Position numbers and translations under genes: made by a program
Notes under the pieces: model-generated
What the model saw: the letters and a program-made list of their open reading frames with translations, nothing else
Database searches by the model: none
Told to the model about the DNA's origin: nothing
Part shown: piece after piece, positions 49,986 to 58,573 of the stretch
How the letters are laid out: every line of letters starts with the position of its first letter
Position numbering within the stretch: the stretch's first letter is position 1
Source: Paenibacillus glycinis
GTDB taxonomy: Bacteria; Bacillota; Bacilli; Paenibacillales; Paenibacillaceae
Direction of reading: 5' to 3'
DNA length: 64,000 nt
Assembly (NCBI RefSeq): GCF_009909185.1
Contig: NZ_JAAAMV010000002.1
Location: 186,001-250,000 of the forward strand

Positions 49986-50957
49986 CTACACCTTCTCGAA
50001 TAGCGCAGCATACCGGCCGTAGCCTTCCCGCTCCAGCGACTCGGAGGGAACGAACCGCAGAGCCGCGGAGTTGATGCGGTAATGCAGCTTGTCCGGACCC
50101 GGACCGTCGTGCAGCAGAACGCCCAGGTACGCGTTCGACAGCCGCGCGCGCAATATCGTGCGTACGGTTCCGCCGCCGAAATCCGCCTCCTTGCGAACGA
50201 AGCCTTCCTCCAGCGGCTTGGAGAAGCCCGGCCAGCCGTCGCCCGAAGCGAATTTATCCGCCGAGCCGAACAACGCGTCGCCGTTCACGGCATCGACGTA
50301 CAGGCCGTCGCGGTGGTTATCCCAATACGCGTTCTCGAAGGGCGGTTCGTCCTCGCCGTTCTGGGTGACCCGGAACTGGACGTCCGTCAGCTGCTTCTTC
50401 AATCGATCCTTATCTTTCTTGCCGTTCCAATGCTGCTGCGCGAAAGCGTCGCGCCCCGATCCCTCGTGGTACAAATTGTAGTTTCTTCGGTGCGTCTTGT
50501 AGTAGTCCTGATGCTCGTCCTCCGCCGGATAAAACTTCCCGGCCGTCAGAATTTCCGTGACGATCGGCCGTTTGAAGCGGCCGCTCTTGCGCAGCGCCTG
50601 CTTGGAGGCTTCCGCCTGCTCGCGCTGCTCTTCGTCATGCGCGAAGATCGCCGTCCGGTACGAATGGCCGCGGTCCTGAAACTGCCCGCCGTCGTCCGTC
50701 GGGTCGATGAGCTGCCAGTAGATGTCGAGCAGACGCGCGTACGGGAAGATCTCCGGTTGAAACGCGATCTGCACCGCCTCAAAATGCCCCGTCGTCTCCG
50801 TGCCGACTTCCTTGTAGGTTGGATTATCCGTATGTCCGCCGGTATAGCCGGATACGATCGATACGATTCCGGGAAGCTCGTCGAACGGCTTCACCATGCA
50901 CCAAAAGCAGCCGCCCGCGAATGTCGCGAGCCGCGTGCCCGCATGTGCGATTTTCAT
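49986..50957 (-). CDS. msrA: MsrA-MsrB fusion with a degenerate MsrB half
   Basis: A 323-residue fusion. The MsrA part (about 1-160) has the active site [18 protein letters not shown] and [12 protein letters not shown], and looks active against methionine-S-sulfoxide. The MsrB part (about 195-318) has [34 protein letters not shown] and [19 protein letters not shown]. In active MsrB the last motif is RYCINSAAL with the catalytic Cys. Here the codon at 50078-50076 is CGC (Arg294) instead of TGC, and the assisting Cys of DSQCGWP is also absent. The MsrB half is therefore probably inactive or repurposed. The ATG at 50957 is preceded by GGAAGGGAG. Confidence 0.88.
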   Translation of the reverse strand: MKIAHAGTRLATFAGGCFWCMVKPFDELPGIVSIVSGYTGGHTDNPTYKEVGTETTGHFEAVQIAFQPEIFPYARLLDIYWQLIDPTDDGGQFQDRGHSYRTAIFAHDEEQREQAEASKQALRKSGRFKRPIVTEILTAGKFYPAEDEHQDYYKTHRRNYNLYHEGSGRDAFAQQHWNGKKDKDRLKKQLTDVQFRVTQNGEDEPPFENAYWDNHRDGLYVDAVNGDALFGSADKFASGDGWPGFSKPLEEGFVRKEADFGGGTVRTILRARLSNAYLGVLLHDGPGPDKLHYRINSAALRFVPSESLEREGYGRYAALFEKV

Positions 50958-51068
50958 TTGTGCCCTGCTCCCTTCCATGTGAATCGAATCTTCCGCCGGC
51001 GAAGAATTCGACTCGTATTCTAAAGCGCGCGTCCGAGATAAGCGTCTACCGCGAGTATCCTATGCGTT

Positions 51069-52349
51069 CTACGGCGCGCGCCGGATCAATTCGATCGCTT
51101 CCTCGATATCGACGAGGACTTCCGTCGTCTCGTTCATGTCCTTGACGAGCAGCTTTTCCGCGGCCGCTTCGGTTTCCCCGATCAGGACAACGAAGCGGAT
51201 CCCTTTGGACGAGGCGCTCGCCAGCGATTTGCGAAGCTTGCGGCCCGTGACCTCCACCCGCGTGCGGATGCCGCGATTCCGCAATGCGGCCGCGGCTTTG
51301 AGCGCGTCCGGCATGCTGTCGCCGATCGGAACGACCATCGCGGACGGCATCGCCGGAGTCAGGCTGCGGCCGCGCAGCATCTCCATGATGGATTCCATCC
51401 CGAACGAGAGGCCGACCGTGGGATACCGGATGTCCGCCTCGCCGACCAGTTCCCCGATGATGGCATCGTACCGGCCGCCTCCGCCCAAGCTGGACCCGAA
51501 GGCGCCGGACGCGTCGAAGATCTCGTAAACCGTCCCGGTATAGAACGACAAGCCGCGCGAGAGAAACGGATCGAACCGGCAAATGCCGTCCAGTCTCAAC
51601 TCTTGGATCAGGTCCTGGAGCGCGATGACTTCGAGCGCGCCTGGCTGTCCCAGCAGCTCGTACTTGCCGGCCACCTGCTCGAACGTCGGGTCGTCCAGCT
51701 CGATGAGCGCGATCAGCTCGCTGGCCGTTTCCTCGTCCAAGCCTTTGCCGAGCAGTTCCCGCCCCACCTCCGCGCTCCCGATTTTCGCTGCTTTATCGAG
51801 CGTCAGCATGACGGAATGCTTGAAGTCCGGCAGGATGCCGACGGCTCCCAGCACCTCCCCGAGGAACCGCCGGTTGTTCCATTTGAGCGTGACCGGAATG
51901 TCCAATCTTCGGAACGCTTCCGCGGCCAGCTGCATCAGCTCCGCCTCCGCCTCCGGGCCGGCGACTCCGACCACGTCGGCATCGCACTGCAGGAATTCGC
52001 GCAAGCGCCCGCGCTTGACGGGACCGTCCCGGAACACCTTCCCGATCTCGTACCGTTTGAACGGCAGCTCGATCCCCGGGTTCAGCGCCACGACCTTGGC
52101 GAACGGGATCGTCAGGTCGTAACGCAGCCCGAGGCTCCGCTTGCCCTGGTCCGTCAGTTGATACATTTCCTTGAGGATTTCATCGCCTCCGGCGTACTTG
52201 GAGGTCAGGAGCTCGAGCTCGTTCAGGATCGCCGAGTCCATCTCCTCGAAATCGTACAGTCCGAACACGTCCTCCAGCGCGGACCGCACCTGCTTGCGCG
52301 CCGCCTGCTCTTGCCCGAAATAATCGTTGGTTCCTTTGACGTTTTGCAT
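51069..52349 (-). CDS. hisS: Histidine--tRNA ligase
   Basis: A 426-residue class II synthetase, MQNVKGTNDYFGQEQAARKQ at the start. Motif 2 is FKRYEIGKVFRDGPVKRGRL then REFLQCDADVVG. The histidine loop is RGLSFYTGTVYEIFD, GGGGRYDAI follows, and motif 3 is TVGLSFGMESI; the C-terminal anticodon domain is present. Some features (REFLQCDADV) recall eukaryotic-type HisRS and Bacillus HisS2 rather than the common bacterial form, so it may be a second copy. It attaches His to tRNA-His. Its leader has no T-box but a candidate peptide attenuator (52382-52531). AAGGG lies 8 bases before the ATG. Confidence 0.92.
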   Translation of the reverse strand: MQNVKGTNDYFGQEQAARKQVRSALEDVFGLYDFEEMDSAILNELELLTSKYAGGDEILKEMYQLTDQGKRSLGLRYDLTIPFAKVVALNPGIELPFKRYEIGKVFRDGPVKRGRLREFLQCDADVVGVAGPEAEAELMQLAAEAFRRLDIPVTLKWNNRRFLGEVLGAVGILPDFKHSVMLTLDKAAKIGSAEVGRELLGKGLDEETASELIALIELDDPTFEQVAGKYELLGQPGALEVIALQDLIQELRLDGICRFDPFLSRGLSFYTGTVYEIFDASGAFGSSLGGGGRYDAIIGELVGEADIRYPTVGLSFGMESIMEMLRGRSLTPAMPSAMVVPIGDSMPDALKAAAALRNRGIRTRVEVTGRKLRKSLASASSKGIRFVVLIGETEAAAEKLLVKDMNETTEVLVDIEEAIELIRRAP

Positions 52350-52381
52350 GGTACCATCCCTTTCCGCTGTGACAGATAAAA

Positions 52382-52411
52382 AACGCGCAGGACCTCGTGG
52401 TCCTGCGCGTT
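52382..52411 (-). terminator. Attenuator terminator of the hisS leader
   Basis: On the minus strand AACGCGCAGGACC (52411-52399) pairs with GGTCCTGCGCGTT (52394-52382) around a short loop, then T6. It is 33 bases before the hisS start, so it must be read through or prevented from forming for hisS to be expressed. Confidence 0.88.
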
Positions 52412-52478
52412 CGTATGCCGCAGGGAGGCCAACGCGAGATGCGTTAGCCCGCCCTGTCGATGACGGGCGTGCTAACGC
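52412..52478 (-). promoter_or_regulatory. Alternative hairpins of the hisS leader (candidate antiterminator)
   Basis: GCGTTAGC (52478-52471) pairs with GCTAACGC (52448-52441) in one hairpin. The second arm can instead pair with GCGTTGGC just downstream (one G-U). CGCGTT in that later segment can also pair with AACGCG of the terminator's first arm, as can CCTGCG with CGCAGG. These pairings exclude one another, as expected for an attenuator. Which one corresponds to histidine excess is not clear from sequence alone. Confidence 0.6.
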
Positions 52479-52531
52479 TGCTTGTGACGATGGAGGCGAT
52501 ATGAGACGAGCTTGGGCATGGACATAAGCAT
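52472..52531 (-). CDS. Short leader peptide with two His codons upstream of hisS
   Basis: A 19-codon open frame (MLMSMPKLVSYRLHRHKQR) with AAGGAG 8 bases before its ATG, 30 bases after the predicted transcription start. His codons are 14 (CAT) and 16 (CAC), and the stop lies inside the first arm of the hairpin set. Its length, ribosome binding site and place between a promoter and an attenuator fit a leader peptide that senses charged tRNA-His. Such control is not usual for hisS in Firmicutes, which mostly use T-boxes. Confidence 0.6.
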   Translation of the reverse strand: MLMSMPKLVSYRLHRHKQR

Positions 52532-52566
52532 GTTCGATACTCCTTCTCGGCTTGCGGATTAGCGAA

Positions 52567-52595
52567 ATTATAGCGGATTGCGGCGAAGGATGCAA
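52567..52595 (-). promoter_or_regulatory. Sigma-A-like promoter of the hisS leader
   Basis: TTGCAT (52595-52590) and TATAAT (52572-52567) on the minus strand with a 17-base spacer; the start would be near 52560. Confidence 0.82.
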
Positions 52596-52673
52596 GTGCT
52601 TCCAGCGGGACGACTGTCCGGCAACGGCGAAAAACCTGCAAGGCCGGACGTTCTGCTCGCTATCATCGATTGG

Positions 52674-53363
52674 CTACGCCTCCGGTCCGGCTTCCCGCAT
52701 GAATTCGCGCATCAACTCGCGAGGCGAAGCCCATTTCGCGAATTCGCTCCGGATATAGGTGTTGAACCAATGCGCATGGTATACGCGCATCCCGCACCGG
52801 GAGGCGCCTTCCAGCTCGCCGGAGCCGCCGTCGCCGACGAAGGCGCACGCCTCCGGCCTCGCCCCGAGCCGGTCGCAGGCAAGCCGATAGATCGCGGCAT
52901 CCGGCTTGCTGCACTTCGCCTCGTAGGAGAATAAGCAATCATCGAAGTACGCGGACAGCTCCGATTCCCGCCAATCGGCCACTTCTTCCTCCGTGCAGTT
53001 GCTGATCAGCCCGAGCTTGATCCCCCTGCCGCGGAGGAATGCCAGCAGCTCGACGATCTCCGGTCGGATATGGCGAAAGGGCAGCCGTTTCTCCTCTATC
53101 CGCGCCCGCTTCAATTCTTGAATCGCCGTTTCGTTAACCGGCAGCCCCCTGCACGCGACGATATCCCGAATCACGTCCTCGAAGGCAGCGAACTCGCCGT
53201 TCATTCGCCGCGCTTGGCGTTTTCCCCACTCGGACTTGAACGCCTCGTTCGGCAGCCCCAGCAGCTTCGCGTAATCGTAGTTTCGGTTCGAACGTCTGCG
53301 CCCGTCCGCGAATTCGGTCACCAGCGTTTCGAACAGATCGAAAAAGACCGCTTCGATGGTCAA
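52674..53363 (-). CDS. HAD-superfamily hydrolase
   Basis: A 229-residue HAD protein: motif I FFDLFETLVTEF (D-L-F-E-T form, with the nucleophile Asp at DLF), motif II LISNCTEEEV, motif III Lys near SYEAKCSKPDAAIYR and motif IV FVGDGGSGELEGA. A helical cap lies between about 20 and 90. The family contains phosphatases and dehalogenases; the substrate is not predictable. It starts at TTG 53363 with AAAAGGAG 8-9 bases upstream. It overlaps the preceding acetyltransferase, so the two are translationally coupled. Confidence 0.86.
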   Translation of the reverse strand: MTIEAVFFDLFETLVTEFADGRRRSNRNYDYAKLLGLPNEAFKSEWGKRQARRMNGEFAAFEDVIRDIVACRGLPVNETAIQELKRARIEEKRLPFRHIRPEIVELLAFLRGRGIKLGLISNCTEEEVADWRESELSAYFDDCLFSYEAKCSKPDAAIYRLACDRLGARPEACAFVGDGGSGELEGASRCGMRVYHAHWFNTYIRSEFAKWASPRELMREFMREAGPEA

Positions 53364-53932
53364 GTCGTCCGCTCCTTTTCATAATCATTCTCATAGACAA
53401 GGTGAGCGTACTCGTCGCCGGACAGGAAGCCTAGGCCCGCGTATAAGTGTTCAGCCTCGTTGCCGGCCGTCACGAATAATCGAATGACGGGAAAGAACGG
53501 TTCAAGCGCGCCTATCGCCCGCCGCAGCATGTAACGTCCTAAGCCATGACGCCGAAAATCGGGATGAACGGCGACGTCGTAGATCAAGGGCAGCTCCTCC
53601 CATAACGAAACCAGGCAGTAGCCGGCGAACTCGTTCGTCGCTTCTTGAAACACGATCGACGAGGCATGGTTCAGTTCTTGCCGCCGCTGATGCTCAAAGC
53701 AGTAGAAGGTGTCTTTCAGATAGGCTTCCGGCGCATCCTCGTCGAGTCCGCCGCGATAGGCCGCCTTCTTGAGCGCGACGATTGCCCTCAAGGGCTTCCG
53801 CTCGTCGGGGTCGACGCGGACGAAATCCGACAGATCCGGAAGCGCAAGGCTTTCCGTCGGTCTGATCATGCATGTGCTCGCGCTCCGCTTGCCGAATCCC
53901 GCGCTTTCGAAGGCGCTCAACTGTTCGGGCAA
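53360..53932 (-). CDS. GNAT-family N-acetyltransferase
   Basis: Up to 190 residues with acetyl-CoA loop motif HPDFRRHGLGRYMLRRA (R-x-x-G-x-G/A), preceded by ELPLIYDVAV and followed by IRLFVTAGNEAEHLYAGLGF. The acceptor is unknown. The start is uncertain: TTG at 53932 has no clear ribosome binding site, and ATG at 53869 (MIRPTES) is an alternative. The stop overlaps the TTG start of the HAD gene (TTGA), suggesting joint function with it. Confidence 0.8.
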   Translation of the reverse strand: MPEQLSAFESAGFGKRSASTCMIRPTESLALPDLSDFVRVDPDERKPLRAIVALKKAAYRGGLDEDAPEAYLKDTFYCFEHQRRQELNHASSIVFQEATNEFAGYCLVSLWEELPLIYDVAVHPDFRRHGLGRYMLRRAIGALEPFFPVIRLFVTAGNEAEHLYAGLGFLSGDEYAHLVYENDYEKERTT

Positions 53933-53990
53933 TACGTTATGGGCTTCGACCCGTGCCCCTGCTGCATAACGAAGCGACGTTCAGAACCAG

Positions 53991-54905
53991 CTATGCATCG
54001 GTTGCGTTCAAGCATTCGTCCACCCACCGGTAACAGCGCTCCAGCTCGTCGTCGCTTATCCAATCCGAGCGATGCTCGAACATGATTTTCGCCTCGGCGT
54101 TCTCCCGCGCGAGGATCCGCAGGTAATCCTCGATCGGAGCCCAGCCGTCCGCCGTGCTCAGATGCGGCAGCACCGGATGGTTGCTCTTCGTCGGCCGATC
54201 CGTGATCCGCACGTTCTTCAAATGAATGATCTCCGCGTAGCGGGCGAATCTCCGAATGATCGAACGCGCATCGAAACGGGGATCCAGACGGTCCTGCGCA
54301 TGCAGTCTGCCCGTATCGAGACAAAGCCGGATTCGGGGATGCTCGTCCAAAAGCCGCTCGAGGAAATCCGTCTCGCAGATATAACGATTCAGCACGTCGA
54401 ACTCCAGAACGGGCGTGAATCGATGCGCTTCGCCGGCCGCGGACAACCAGTCGAACAGCGTCGCGCTTCTCGCCTTCAGCTCCTCGAACGAATACCGGCT
54501 CTCGAGCTCATGCTCGCGCCGATCCGCGAATCGCCACCCGCTCCAATCGACCCGGTCGTCCAAGATAACGGGCTTCGGATAATGAAAAAGCACGTAATCG
54601 GGCTTTACGGCGATCAGGTCGTCCAATTCCCGCCCGATCAGCTCGAACGCCTGCGCGCGGACCTCGTCGTCCAAGGCCAGGAACAGCGCATCCCGAAGCT
54701 CGGATCTGCCCGCCCGCAGCGGAAAGTGAATGCCGATGCGAAACCCGTCCCGCCTCGAAGCTTGGATCAGCTTCGACCAATCTTCTTCCCGCTCAAACAA
54801 GCATGCCTCGATGCCGCAAAAGCCTGTCCGGAAATCCCTCCGGTACTTCGCCTCGTCGAACGCCCCGTATTGGCCGATCATGAAGCGGTTATAATGGTTC
54901 GCCAA
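53991..54905 (-). CDS. Sugar phosphate isomerase/epimerase-like TIM-barrel protein
   Basis: A 304-residue protein of the xylose-isomerase-like TIM-barrel type. Likely metal ligands are in FTPVLEFDVLNRYICETDF, IRLCLDTGRLHAQD, and EIIHLKNVR and EAKIMFEHRSDW (Glu, Asp, His, Glu order of the family). The start is TTG 54905 with GGAGGG 8 bases upstream. The function is unknown; members range from endonuclease IV to inosose isomerases. The 58 bases after it hold no gene before the acetyltransferase start. Confidence 0.82.
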   Translation of the reverse strand: MANHYNRFMIGQYGAFDEAKYRRDFRTGFCGIEACLFEREEDWSKLIQASRRDGFRIGIHFPLRAGRSELRDALFLALDDEVRAQAFELIGRELDDLIAVKPDYVLFHYPKPVILDDRVDWSGWRFADRREHELESRYSFEELKARSATLFDWLSAAGEAHRFTPVLEFDVLNRYICETDFLERLLDEHPRIRLCLDTGRLHAQDRLDPRFDARSIIRRFARYAEIIHLKNVRITDRPTKSNHPVLPHLSTADGWAPIEDYLRILARENAEAKIMFEHRSDWISDDELERCYRWVDECLNATDA

Positions 54906-55012
54906 CCTGCCATCCCTCCCGTCGCTGGAATAATATCACAATACCATCATTTCGGTCATCTTTTTGCGTAGCAATGCCCCTCGTGCGCAGGTATATTTGG
55001 AGGTGCCCGCCG

Positions 55013-55096
55013 ATGGTACGGCCGCAGCCGGCGCTTACCGGCGCCGCTGCCGCTCCCGGCCGCAGCGGAGCTCGGAACGGAGGTGATGATGCGTAA
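55013..55096 (+). CDS. Candidate short ORF upstream of the GH16 gene
   Basis: A 27-codon frame (MVRPQPALTGAAAAPGRSGA and a few more codons) with GGAGGTG 7 bases before the ATG. It contains a strong GC-rich hairpin (around 55025-55050). A second short frame (11 codons from 55089) overlaps its end. No similarity is evident. It may be a leader peptide or chance; I include it because of the ribosome binding site. Confidence 0.3.
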   Translation: MVRPQPALTGAAAAPGRSGARNGGDDA

Positions 55097-55179
55097 AATG
55101 CAGCCTCAAGCACGTTTGCCTTAGTCCTTGCACGGCATTGATGAACGGTAACGCACACTCGTATCCTGGGAGGAATATG

Positions 55180-57402
55180 ATGAAGATCCGAAATTTAAGA
55201 AAGCGCTTTCTCTCCGCCGCGTTCGCGGCGTCGCTCGTCATCGCGAGCACCTCGGTCGGACCGGCGACCACGAACGCCGCCGGTACCGCTTCGGCGAACA
55301 AGACCTTGTCCAGCTTGACGGTCGACGGCAGCCTGGGCGAATCCGTCTGGACGCTCGGGAACACCCTGGGCGCAACGACGATCGGCACGCCGAACAACAC
55401 GGTTTCCTTCGGCACGCTTTGGGATGCCAATTATTTGTACGTCGGCGTCAAAGCGCTGGACAGCGCGCTCAATAACGACTCCGCCGTGATTTTCGACGAC
55501 GATTCCTTCGATATCTACATTGACGCCAATCATAACAAAGGCACGTCCTACGACGGCTCCGACCGGATGTTCCAAGTCGCCTACAACGACGGCGCCCTCG
55601 TCGAGAAGAACAACAATACGAGCGGCGTCCTCCATGCGACGGCAGCCATCTCGGGCGGATTCACCGCCGAGCTCGCGATTCCGTGGAGCAGCCTTGGCGT
55701 TACGCCGGCCGCCGGAACGGTGATCGGACTCGATATCGCCAACAACGACGACGATAACGGCGGCACGCGCGACAGCCAGAAGGTCTGGAGCGGCACGGCC
55801 GACAACTACACGGATACGTCCGCGTTCGGCGACCTGACGCTCTCCGCCGCGACGGTCGGCAGCGCCTCTCCCGGTACGGCTTCCGCCAACAAGACGCTGG
55901 CCGCCATCGCGACCGACGGAAGCTTGAGCGAATCCGTCTGGAGCATCGGCAGCCTCGCGAACAAGACGACGATCGGAACCCCGAACAACACGCTCGGCTT
56001 CGGCGCCCTTTGGGACGCGACCTACCTGTACGTCGGCGTGAAAGCCTTGGACGGGAATCTGTTCAACGACTCTTCCCTGATCTATGACGACGATTCCATC
56101 GATATCTACATCGACGCCAACCATAACAAAGGTACGTCCTATGACAGCTTCGACCGGCAGTTCCAGGTTGGCTACAACGACAGCGCGCTGACCGAGAAGA
56201 ACGGCAATACGAGCGGCGTCCTGCATGCGACGGCGGCCATCAGCGGCGGCTTCACGGCCGAATTAGCCATTCCATGGAGCAGTCTTGGCGTAACCCCATC
56301 GGCCGGCACGGTGATCGGACTCGATATCGCCAACAACGACGACGATAACGGCAGCGCGCGCGACAGCCAGCTCATATGGAATGGAACGGCCAACGATTAT
56401 TTGGACACGTCGGTCTTCGGCGATCTGACGCTGTCCGGTACGACCGTCGGCACGCCAAGCACGGAGACGGTCGGCGGCGGCAGCATCTCGAGCCCGGCGA
56501 TCGGTCCGGCGCCGACGGGATCGTTCTCGGGCTTCACGCTGGTCAAGAACTGGCATTTCGGCACGAGCGGCACGATCAAGAACACGAGCGATCTCGTCGG
56601 CGAATTCCAATTCCACGATCAATTCGGGACGATCGCGAACGGCACCAACTACGGCGCGGTCATCGTCGCGCCGACGGCCGCCACCGCCCTTGGGAGCACG
56701 CCGACCGGCGCGCAGCCGGTCGAAGACCCGAACCATCCGGTCCGCCAATTCACGTCGGACTCGCTCAAGACGTTCCTGGTGCCGTTGAACGGCGCGACGT
56801 CCGTCTCCCCGGGCCAGCATAACGTCGGCAACGGCTCGATCCAGGCCAAATGGAATTTGCCGAACGGCGGATCGCTCCTCGGCCGCGACATTCTGTGGGA
56901 AACGCGCGTCCGTTACGATACGCCGCAAGCGTTCTGGTTTGCGCTCTGGAACGCGGGCAACCAATGGAACCAAGGCGCCGAGATCGACTTGGTCGAGAGC
57001 TTCGGCTACGACAACGGCGGAGGCAACACGAATTTCGACGGCCGCTATTGGCATTCGAACAGCGTCAACAATCCCGATGCCATCAACTACGGCAGCTGGT
57101 CCTCCGGCATGGCCGCCGGCGGCGTGAGCGCCTTCGACCCGCTGCAGTACCATACGTGGCAGCTGCTGTACGCCCATGACAATTCGTACAAAATGTACAT
57201 GGACGGCCATCTGGTGCAATCCGGCAACAATTACAACTGGACGGTGGGCAACGTGCCGGGCGGCACCCCGATCGATTTCGACTTCATGTTCGACTTCGGC
57301 TGGGGCCACACCCAGGTCGCGAGCGTGAACAAGACGCTTCCGGCTTCCGCGCTTTCCGGCAAATATTACGAGATCAACTACAGCCGCGTTTATTTGAAAT
57401 AA
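55180..57402 (+). CDS. Secreted two-CBM9 plus GH16-like glycoside hydrolase
   Basis: A protein of about 740 residues with a signal peptide (basic RNLRKRF then FLSAAFAASLVIASTSVG). Two near-identical CBM9-type modules follow at about 35-235 and 240-435; both have ESVW, a DDDSxDIYIDANHNKGTSYD stretch and ISGGFTAELAIPWSSLGVTP. A Ser/Thr/Gly linker precedes a C-terminal GH16-like domain (about 455-741). That domain has the active-site GAEIDLVESFG (ExDxxE form) and aromatic residues around QAFWFALWNAGNQW. It is probably an extracellular beta-glucanase or related enzyme bound to polysaccharide. GGGAGG precedes the ATG at 55180. Confidence 0.88.
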   Translation: MKIRNLRKRFLSAAFAASLVIASTSVGPATTNAAGTASANKTLSSLTVDGSLGESVWTLGNTLGATTIGTPNNTVSFGTLWDANYLYVGVKALDSALNNDSAVIFDDDSFDIYIDANHNKGTSYDGSDRMFQVAYNDGALVEKNNNTSGVLHATAAISGGFTAELAIPWSSLGVTPAAGTVIGLDIANNDDDNGGTRDSQKVWSGTADNYTDTSAFGDLTLSAATVGSASPGTASANKTLAAIATDGSLSESVWSIGSLANKTTIGTPNNTLGFGALWDATYLYVGVKALDGNLFNDSSLIYDDDSIDIYIDANHNKGTSYDSFDRQFQVGYNDSALTEKNGNTSGVLHATAAISGGFTAELAIPWSSLGVTPSAGTVIGLDIANNDDDNGSARDSQLIWNGTANDYLDTSVFGDLTLSGTTVGTPSTETVGGGSISSPAIGPAPTGSFSGFTLVKNWHFGTSGTIKNTSDLVGEFQFHDQFGTIANGTNYGAVIVAPTAATALGSTPTGAQPVEDPNHPVRQFTSDSLKTFLVPLNGATSVSPGQHNVGNGSIQAKWNLPNGGSLLGRDILWETRVRYDTPQAFWFALWNAGNQWNQGAEIDLVESFGYDNGGGNTNFDGRYWHSNSVNNPDAINYGSWSSGMAAGGVSAFDPLQYHTWQLLYAHDNSYKMYMDGHLVQSGNNYNWTVGNVPGGTPIDFDFMFDFGWGHTQVASVNKTLPASALSGKYYEINYSRVYLK

Positions 57403-57418
57403 GTAAATAAGTTCGCGT

Positions 57419-57449
57419 GGGAGGCGGGTTTCGATCCGCCTCCCTTTTC
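57419..57449 (+). terminator. Intrinsic terminator after the GH16 gene
   Basis: GGGAGGCGG (57419-57427) pairs with CCGCCTCCC (57436-57444), followed by TTTTCTTC. Confidence 0.85.
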
Positions 57450-57614
57450 TTCGGCTTCCGGGCTCGCGCAAGCGCATGCGACAAGGTCAGCCGGGTTCCC
57501 CGCCCGCATTTCCCTCATCCCGATCGCGCCGTGCATTGCAAACCGCCCCCGTTCGTCATACAATACCAACTGTCGCCCCATTCTAGCAGACTCAGGCGAC
57601 TTGGGAGATTCATC

Positions 57615-58499
57615 ATGAACAAATCCGCACTGCTCCAATTGCTGATCGCCATGGCGATCTTCGGCTCCGTCGGCTTCTTCTCCGGTCTTACCGGGCTGCC
57701 CGCGCTCGAGCTCGTGTTCGTCCGCTGCATATGCGCGATCGTCTTTCTGGCGGCGGCATGGCTGCTGACGGGCACCTATAAGAAGGAACGGTGGTCCGGC
57801 AGGGAAACGGCGCTGATCGCGGCATGCGGCGTAACGAACGTGCTCAACTGGCTCTTGCTGTTCAAAGCATTCGAGCTCATCTCCGTGACGATCGCCATCT
57901 CGCTCTATCATCTCGCGCCGATCCTCGTCCTGCTGGCGGGTAGCTTCCTGTTCCGGGATAAATTGAACGGGCTCGCGATCGCCGCCATCGCGGGCTGCTT
58001 CATCGGGACGATATGCATCATCGGAACGGACGGCTTTCGCGCTTCCTCCCCGGGATGGGACGGCATGCTGTGCGCCGTGGGCGCCGCCTTCTTCTATGCC
58101 GCGACGATGATTCTCGGGAAGAGCATCCGGCAGACGAGCGTTTACGCGACGACGCTGATTCAGATGGCGATCGGCATGCTTGTGCTGCTGCCTTTCGTCC
58201 GCTTCGGCGCTTACGCCGGTTTGACGGGCGAGCAATGGCTGTACGCCGTCGTGACCGGCATCGTGCATACCGGCTTCGTGTATTTGCTATTCTTTCAGAG
58301 CATTCGGCATCTGCCTTCGCCCGTCGTGTCGCTGCTCGTCTTCGTCGATCCGGCGGTCGCGATCCTGCTCGATACCGCCGTGACCGGCTTTCGCCCGGAT
58401 ACGCTGCAGCTCGCGGGAATCCTGCTGCTGTTCGGCAGCTTATTCGCGGCGCTGACAGCCCCGTTGTTCGGCAAACGCCGGGCGCTGCGATCCGGATGA
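57615..58499 (+). CDS. EamA-family (DMT) transporter
   Basis: A 294-residue membrane protein with ten helices in two EamA repeats. The first has LLQLLIAMAIFGSVGFF and LELVFVRCICAIVFLAAAW, then AISLYHLAPILVLLAGSFLF. The second has DGMLCAVGAAFFYAATMILG and RHLPSPVVSLLVFVDPAVAI. The family exports small metabolites. No regulator is adjacent and the substrate is unknown. The ATG at 57615 has GGGAGA 7 bases upstream. The gene is alone; a strong terminator follows. Confidence 0.85.
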   Translation: MNKSALLQLLIAMAIFGSVGFFSGLTGLPALELVFVRCICAIVFLAAAWLLTGTYKKERWSGRETALIAACGVTNVLNWLLLFKAFELISVTIAISLYHLAPILVLLAGSFLFRDKLNGLAIAAIAGCFIGTICIIGTDGFRASSPGWDGMLCAVGAAFFYAATMILGKSIRQTSVYATTLIQMAIGMLVLLPFVRFGAYAGLTGEQWLYAVVTGIVHTGFVYLLFFQSIRHLPSPVVSLLVFVDPAVAILLDTAVTGFRPDTLQLAGILLLFGSLFAALTAPLFGKRRALRSG

Positions 58500-58530
58500 C
58501 CGGCCAGCCGCGCGCCTGGTTCAACACAGC

Positions 58531-58556
58531 AAAAAGCCTCCGAAAGGAGGCTTTTT
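58531..58556. terminator. Bidirectional terminator
   Basis: AAAAAGCCTCC and GGAGGCTTTTT pair around GAAA (58531-58556). It lies between the EamA gene and the converging SDR gene. Confidence 0.92.
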
Positions 58557-58573
58557 CGCATGATCAAGCTGGA

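Noticed and set aside
52350-52566. T-box leader for hisS
   Set aside because: Checked because T-boxes are usual there. The AGGGTGGNACCGCG box is missing before the terminator; a loose GGGATGGTACC lies after it, next to the hisS start, where it cannot act as a T-box.
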